From CATQHW01 sp965243545 (GTDB lineage: Bacteria; Spirochaetota; Spirochaetia; SZUA-6; Bin103): 64,000 bases of DNA. The notes below the pieces were generated by a model that made no database searches, had not been told where the DNA came from, and saw only the letters and a list, made by a program, of their open reading frames with translations. The position numbers and the translations under genes were made by a program. This document shows, piece by piece, positions 60,053 through 64,000 of this stretch. The stretch is from NCBI GenBank assembly GCA_965243545.1, contig OZ251573.1, positions 1,426,001 to 1,490,000 of the forward strand, written 5' to 3'. Each line of letters begins with the position of its first letter. The first letter of the stretch is position 1.

Positions 60053-61506
60053 CGTTTCGGCGCGCGGCGGCCCTGGCGCGCGAGCGCGGCTACGAGCTGT
60101 GCGGCGCCGACGACAAGGTCGGGTACTCGCTGTTCAAGGAGAGCGTCGGGCGCTTCGGGCAGCAGGAGACCACCGTCAGCCGCTTCATCGCGGCGTTCCC
60201 GAATCTCAAGAGCCTCACGGGCATCTCGCTGGCTATGGACTACGACCAGGCGCGGCAAGAACGCCGCGGCCGCCGGCAGGCGGCCAACCAAACACAGGAG
60301 GAAGCTATGGGACGAGTGACGAAGAAGGAGGTGGCGGAGGCGGCGCAGGCTGTCGGGCTCCGGCTGCCGGCAAGGATGGGGGGCACGACGAGGCCTTGGG
60401 TGCTGCTGGAAGCCACCACGGGCAAGAAGGTCGCCTCGGACACGTCACTGGCGTCGCTTCTGGCGTACTGCCGCGACCTGCGGCAGGCGCAGGAGGCGCC
60501 GGAGACGATGCCCGCGCAGATGGCGGCCGAACAGGCGGACGGGAACGGCGCCGACGATCCGCCGGTGGTCGGGGTGCCGGCGGTGGTGGTCGACGCGGAG
60601 CGGACCGAGGGTGCGGCGCTGGCTGACCGGCTCAGCAGCGACAGCCAGCCGTATGACCTCGACCGGTCGGTAGCGCTGGTGCGTGGCCGGCTCGGTTCCA
60701 CCGTCGTGCCGATGATCGAGGCCGGCGCGGAGCTCATCCGCATCAAGGAGCACGAGGCGCATGGGACGTGGGTGACCGTCCTGAAAGAACGGATCGGCAT
60801 CAGCCCAGGCGTCGCGAAATGCCTGATGCGGGCCGCTCGGAAGTTCATCGACGGTCCAAATCGGCGACTGGTCGCCGATTTGAACTCCGCGACCAAGGTC
60901 TACGAGCTCGCCCTGATGGACGACGAGGACCTCGACGAGCTGCGCGAAGGCGGCACGATCGCCGGCGCGACGCTGGACGACATCCAGCGCATGAGCCCGT
61001 CGGAGCTGCGGGCCACGCTGCGCGCCGAGCGCAAGGAGCGCCGGGAGCGGGAGAAGGCGCAGCGCGAGCGCTCGGCCAAGAAGGGACGGACGATCGACGA
61101 CCTGGAGGAGTCGCTGCGGGAGACCGAGCGGCGCCTCGACGTCTATCGCTTCGGAGAGGTCCCGTGGGCGATCCGGGAGGAGGCGCTCATGGAGACCCTC
61201 GCCGTGATCGACCACCGGGCGTTCGGCGTGTGCGCGCAGCTGCGGGCGGCCGTTGAGCGCATGGAGGGGCTGGCGGCCGAAGCGGCCGGCTGGGAGCAGA
61301 AAGGGCAGCCGTCCGGGGTCGTCCCCGCCGCCGCGCTGGCGCGGCGGTTCCGGGAGAAGGTCACGGGCATCATCAACCACCTCGGCCTGGAGGCGGAGGA
61401 GATCGGCAGGCTGATCTCCGATCCGCTGCCGACCGAGCACGCCCGGTGGGAACCGGTCGAAGGTCCGGCCGGCCCGGATGAGCCGACCGACGGCGGCGGC
61501 GCGTAA
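60049..61506 (+). CDS. DUF3102-containing phage protein (ParB-like/transposition helper candidate)
   Basis: A 485-residue frame from ATG 60049, with a second in-frame ATG at 60307 that has a strong AGGAGG site. Two forms or two fused genes are possible: the first 86 residues are an independent-looking domain (MTFRRAAALARERGYELCGA). The DUF3102 core reads RLGSTVVPMIEAGAELIRIK then EHEAHGTWVTVLKERIGISP and AKCLMRAARKFIDG. A long charged coiled coil (about 310-365) follows. DUF3102 proteins occur on phages and plasmids and resemble KorB/ParB-like DNA binders. It lies just upstream of the transposase, 12 bases away. Confidence 0.7.
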   Translation: MTFRRAAALARERGYELCGADDKVGYSLFKESVGRFGQQETTVSRFIAAFPNLKSLTGISLAMDYDQARQERRGRRQAANQTQEEAMGRVTKKEVAEAAQAVGLRLPARMGGTTRPWVLLEATTGKKVASDTSLASLLAYCRDLRQAQEAPETMPAQMAAEQADGNGADDPPVVGVPAVVVDAERTEGAALADRLSSDSQPYDLDRSVALVRGRLGSTVVPMIEAGAELIRIKEHEAHGTWVTVLKERIGISPGVAKCLMRAARKFIDGPNRRLVADLNSATKVYELALMDDEDLDELREGGTIAGATLDDIQRMSPSELRATLRAERKERREREKAQRERSAKKGRTIDDLEESLRETERRLDVYRFGEVPWAIREEALMETLAVIDHRAFGVCAQLRAAVERMEGLAAEAAGWEQKGQPSGVVPAAALARRFREKVTGIINHLGLEAEEIGRLISDPLPTEHARWEPVEGPAGPDEPTDGGGA

Positions 61507-61518
61507 TCGAGCGGGGCG

Positions 61519-63189
61519 GTGCTCGACGATCTGGTCGCCCGCATCGAGGCGGACCCGGCGCGGCGTTCGGCGCTGGTGCGGGAGTATGCGCAGCAGGTCG
61601 GCGCGCCGGTCTCGCGGGTGCGGCGACAGTTGCGGGCGGCCGGCAAGGGAGCGGGCCGCAAGCGGCGCAGCGACGCCGGCGGGACGCGGGTGTCGGACGG
61701 GGAGTTGGAGCGGCTGGCGGCGCTGCTGGTGTCAGCGGTGCGCAAGTCCGGGCAGGCGACGCTGCACATTCCGGTGGCGCGGCAGATCATGCGGGCGCAG
61801 GGCGAAGACCTGGGCGGGCTGTCGGACGGGCAGTTGGCGCGGCTGCTGCGTGAGCGGGGCATCGACCTGGGCACGCAGCGGGGCGGGCGGCGGACGCACG
61901 CGGAGGTCGCCTCGCGGCCGAACGACCTGCATCTGTTCGATCCGTCGCGGGCGCTGGTGTGGTACCTGCCGGACGCCACGCCCGGGCGGCGGCAGCGCGC
62001 GCTGGACGGGGACGGATACGAGCCCTACAAGAACAAGCCGGTCACCGGCAAGGCGGCGCGGCTTGGGGTGTGGCGGTACGTGCTGACCGATCACGCCAGC
62101 GCGTGCCTGCGGGTCAAGTACTACCGGCAGGCTGGGGAGAATCCGGGAGCGACGTGGGACTTCCTGTGCTACGCCTGGGCGCCCCGGCACGCTTGGCACG
62201 GGCTGCCGGCGTCGTTGTGGTGGGACAAGGGCAGCGACCATCCGGCGATCCGCGCGGCGCTCGATGCGCTGGGGGTGCGCCACTACGCGCACGCGCCGGG
62301 CAACAGCCGTGCGAAGGGCTCGGTGGAGCGTGCGCAGCGGATCGTGGAGACGCACTTCGAGGCGCGGTTGAAGCTGCAGCCGGTCGATTCGCTTGAGGAG
62401 TTGAACCGGCGCGCGGAGGCGTGGTGCGACGCCTACAACGCGAACGCCATCGACGGGATCGACACGCAGCTGCGGCGGCCGGGGGTGTGCGCGGCGCGCA
62501 TCGAGTTGTGGCAGCTGATCGCGGCCGAGGAGTTGCGTGAGATGCCGGCGGAGGCGCGCGACTACGCGGTGTGGCAGCCGCAGGTGCGCAAGGTGGCCGG
62601 CAACCTGACGGTGAGCTTTCGGCATCCTCGGCTGCGCGCGCAGGCGCGGTACCGGGTGGGCGACCTGCCGGGGGTGCGGGTGGGCGGCGCGGTGACCGTG
62701 CAGCCGCTGCTGGCTGGCGCCGGGGTGGTGCGGGTGCGGCACACGTACCGGGGAGAGGAGTACGAGACGCTGTGCCATCCGCGCACCTACGACGAGTTCG
62801 GGTTTGCGGCCGATGCGGCGGCGCCGGGCGAATACCGGCCGCTGCCGATGACGGAGGTGGAGCAGGCCGGGGAGCGGCTGCGAGCGATGGCCGGGCCGGT
62901 GCGGCCTGGGCAGGCGGCGTTCGGGGGGCGGTACCGGGCGCTGGACGCGGCGGCCGGGGACGGGACGGTGATCCCGATGCGGCGCACGGGCGAGGTGGTG
63001 GAGCCGGCGCCGGCTGCGGCGCCGCTGAGTCTGGCCGACTCGGGGCGGTACCTGCGCGACGCGCTGGGCGCTGCGTGGCGGCCGGAGCTGTTCAAGGCGC
63101 TGGCCGGTCGGTGGCCGCGCGGGGCGGCGCCGGCGGAGCTCGACGCCTGGGCGGCGGAGTTGCGCGGCGGGCAGGATGCGGCCGGATGA
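61519..63189 (+). CDS. Mu-type DDE transposase (MuA-like)
   Basis: A 556-residue protein from GTG 61519. N-terminal helical DNA-binding segments are followed by the catalytic core: D191 in RYVLTDHASACLRVKYY, D236 in SLWWDKGSDHPAIRAALDA and E270 in NSRAKGSVERAQRIVE, giving DDx33E. A C-terminal beta-barrel (KVAGNLTVSFRHPRLRAQAR) matches the Mu transposase C-terminal domain. It would bind the ACTAAC-bearing ends and drive replicative transposition. The start overlaps no gene but lies 12 bases after the DUF3102 stop. A MuB-type ATPase is expected beyond the window; none is seen before the edge. Confidence 0.88.
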   Translation: MLDDLVARIEADPARRSALVREYAQQVGAPVSRVRRQLRAAGKGAGRKRRSDAGGTRVSDGELERLAALLVSAVRKSGQATLHIPVARQIMRAQGEDLGGLSDGQLARLLRERGIDLGTQRGGRRTHAEVASRPNDLHLFDPSRALVWYLPDATPGRRQRALDGDGYEPYKNKPVTGKAARLGVWRYVLTDHASACLRVKYYRQAGENPGATWDFLCYAWAPRHAWHGLPASLWWDKGSDHPAIRAALDALGVRHYAHAPGNSRAKGSVERAQRIVETHFEARLKLQPVDSLEELNRRAEAWCDAYNANAIDGIDTQLRRPGVCAARIELWQLIAAEELREMPAEARDYAVWQPQVRKVAGNLTVSFRHPRLRAQARYRVGDLPGVRVGGAVTVQPLLAGAGVVRVRHTYRGEEYETLCHPRTYDEFGFAADAAAPGEYRPLPMTEVEQAGERLRAMAGPVRPGQAAFGGRYRALDAAAGDGTVIPMRRTGEVVEPAPAAAPLSLADSGRYLRDALGAAWRPELFKALAGRWPRGAAPAELDAWAAELRGGQDAAG

Positions 63190-63671
63190 GGCTGGACGCC
63201 CTGAGCAAGACGCTGCGGAGCCGCCGCTATCTGCGCGGGCTGACTGTTCGGCAGCCGTGGGCGTCGAAGATCGCCGACGGCCGCAAGACGATAGAGGTGC
63301 GCACCTGGCGGACCGGCTGGCGGGGGCCGGTGCTGATCCACAGCGGCAGAGACCGGCGCCACGTGCGCGAGGCGGGGCCGGCTGCGTCGCTGTACCCGCT
63401 CGGCGCGGTGTTGGCGGTCGCCCGGATCGCGGACTGCCGGCGTCTGGAGCCGGACGACGGGCCGGCGCTCGACATACCGGGCTGGGCGGACCTGTGGCCG
63501 GAGCGCGCCTCTGAGATCACGACCGATCTGTGGGGCTGGGTGCTCGCCGACGTGAGCCGGGCGCTGCCGCCGCACGTGCCGTTGCGCGGCCGTCTGGGGC
63601 TGTGGAAGCCGACCGCCGACGAGATGGCGGTGCTGGCGCTGATGCGCTGGCGGTTCGAGGCGTCCGGATGA
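63186..63671 (+). CDS. ASCH-domain protein
   Basis: A 161-residue protein. LRGLTVRQPWASKIADGRKT then IEVRTWRTGWRGPVLIHSGR is the ASCH/EVE-like beginning seen in PUA-fold proteins that bind or cut RNA or modified nucleotides. The end FRVRPL is absent but GLWKPTADEMAVLALMRWRF is helical. It overlaps the transposase stop (ATGA), so it is co-translated. Phage ASCH proteins may counter RNA or nucleotide-based defence; that is an inference. Confidence 0.75.
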   Translation: MRLDALSKTLRSRRYLRGLTVRQPWASKIADGRKTIEVRTWRTGWRGPVLIHSGRDRRHVREAGPAASLYPLGAVLAVARIADCRRLEPDDGPALDIPGWADLWPERASEITTDLWGWVLADVSRALPPHVPLRGRLGLWKPTADEMAVLALMRWRFEASG

Positions 63672-63979
63672 GCGGCGCCGAAGCGGTCCCAAGCCAGACG
63701 TTGGGCGACGACAAGCTGGAGTGGCCGGCGACCGGCGAGGCGCTGCGTGCGGCCGGCTACCGGTCGCGGGGGCGGGCGCTGTGCTCCTCGTGCAGGGCGT
63801 CGATCATCTGGGCGGTCACCCCCTACGGCAAGCCGATCCCGATGGAGGAGGTGCCGCGGGACGAGGCTTCCGACGACGGCGTGCGGCGCTTCCGGTCTCA
63901 CTTCGCCACCTGCGTCGACGCCGCCGTGCACCGCGCGGCGGCCGCCAAGCGGGTCAACCGCCGGCAGGCGCTCCCGTGA
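63668..63979 (+). CDS. Small zinc-finger-like phage protein
   Basis: A 103-residue protein with GRALCSSCRASIIWAVTPYG, then FRSHFATCVDAAVHRAAAAK: C-x2-C plus H-x3-C form a likely zinc site. ATG 63668 overlaps the ASCH stop. It resembles small phage proteins with a single zinc knuckle; function unknown. Confidence 0.6.
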   Translation: MSGAEAVPSQTLGDDKLEWPATGEALRAAGYRSRGRALCSSCRASIIWAVTPYGKPIPMEEVPRDEASDDGVRRFRSHFATCVDAAVHRAAAAKRVNRRQALP

Positions 63980-64000
63980 CGGCCGTGCGGGCCGCGCTGC
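63976..64000 (+). CDS. Start of the next phage gene (cut by window edge)
   Basis: GTG 63976 overlaps the previous TGA as GTGA in the pattern used throughout this operon and opens VTAVRAAL before the edge. Too short to identify. Confidence 0.4.

Larger units (their letters stand above)
48591..64000 (+). mobile_element. Prophage B: Mu-like element, left part (runs off the right edge)
   Basis: It begins with a TG-starting 42-bp end and reads to the right: membrane/lysis genes, gp25-gp29, F-like head protein, a leftward immunity operon, then rightward early genes with HTH regulator, DUF3102 protein, DDE transposase and ASCH protein. Head genes thus precede the immunity region, and the repressor is about 8 kb inside, unlike Mu where it sits next to the left end. 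The tail region and right end should lie beyond 64000. All genes seen appear intact, so B may be active. Confidence 0.88.

Noticed and set aside
30842..64000. A single large prophage covering the whole right half
   Set aside because: Two ends face each other near 48.1 and 48.6 kb, with two sets of head genes and two repressors.

Overview
The window is very GC-rich chromosomal DNA (many stretches near 80% G+C) from a bacterium I cannot place with confidence. Codon use, GTG/TTG starts and TGATG/ATGA gene overlaps are typical of an uncultured high-GC lineage; no rRNA, tRNA or CRISPR array was seen. Four parts can be separated: a left defence island (1-15.6 kb), a short metabolic stretch (15.6-23.9 kb), a second defence cluster (24.0-30.8 kb), and two Mu-like transposable prophages in opposite orientation (30.8-64.0 kb).

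Left island (mostly minus strand). At the edge lies the N-terminus of an Avs/Cap4-like nuclease protein. Next is a large Eco57I-class adenine methyltransferase resembling the methylase that accompanies DrmD helicases. It is split by a group II intron inserted in antisense, so it cannot be spliced back. Further along are a VapB with a crippled VapC, two ATPases of the AAA and DUF4143 types, a Uma2-type nuclease, and an operon of DrmD-like SNF2 helicase, OLD-like ATPase and PIN nuclease. No DrmA, DrmB or DrmC is present, so this is either a decayed DISARM class 1 locus or a different helicase/methylase/ATPase/PIN combination.

Metabolic stretch. It holds a Gfo/Idh/MocA oxidoreductase, an exported amidohydrolase, a membrane-anchored repeat protein, formate-tetrahydrofolate ligase, an enolase-superfamily dehydratase, a lipoprotein with a hydrolase-like motif, and an NHL-repeat protein with a frameshift.

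Second defence cluster (minus strand). The order is DUF1156 methyltransferase (5' end lost), NYN nuclease, DUF499 ATPase, DUF262 (ParB/GmrS-like) and a HEPN RNase. The DUF1156 gene is cut exactly where the left end of prophage A begins.

Prophages. Element A (30842-48107, read right to left) has both 42-bp terminal repeats, lysis-like, packaging, portal and minor-head genes, an immunity region and a baseplate/tail-fibre module. It lacks transposase, major capsid, sheath and tape-measure genes, and its terminase is split by a compact 3.2-kb two-component transposon with clean 5-bp target duplication. Element B (48591 to beyond the window, read left to right) shares about 5.5 kb of near-identical head genes with A, then has a different immunity region, an early operon and a Mu-type DDE transposase. 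Between the two lies a 483-bp scrap of a third immunity region. B could in principle supply transposase for A, making A look like a natural mini-Mu or satellite. Several single-base frameshifts fall in short G/C runs, so consensus error must be excluded before calling those genes dead.
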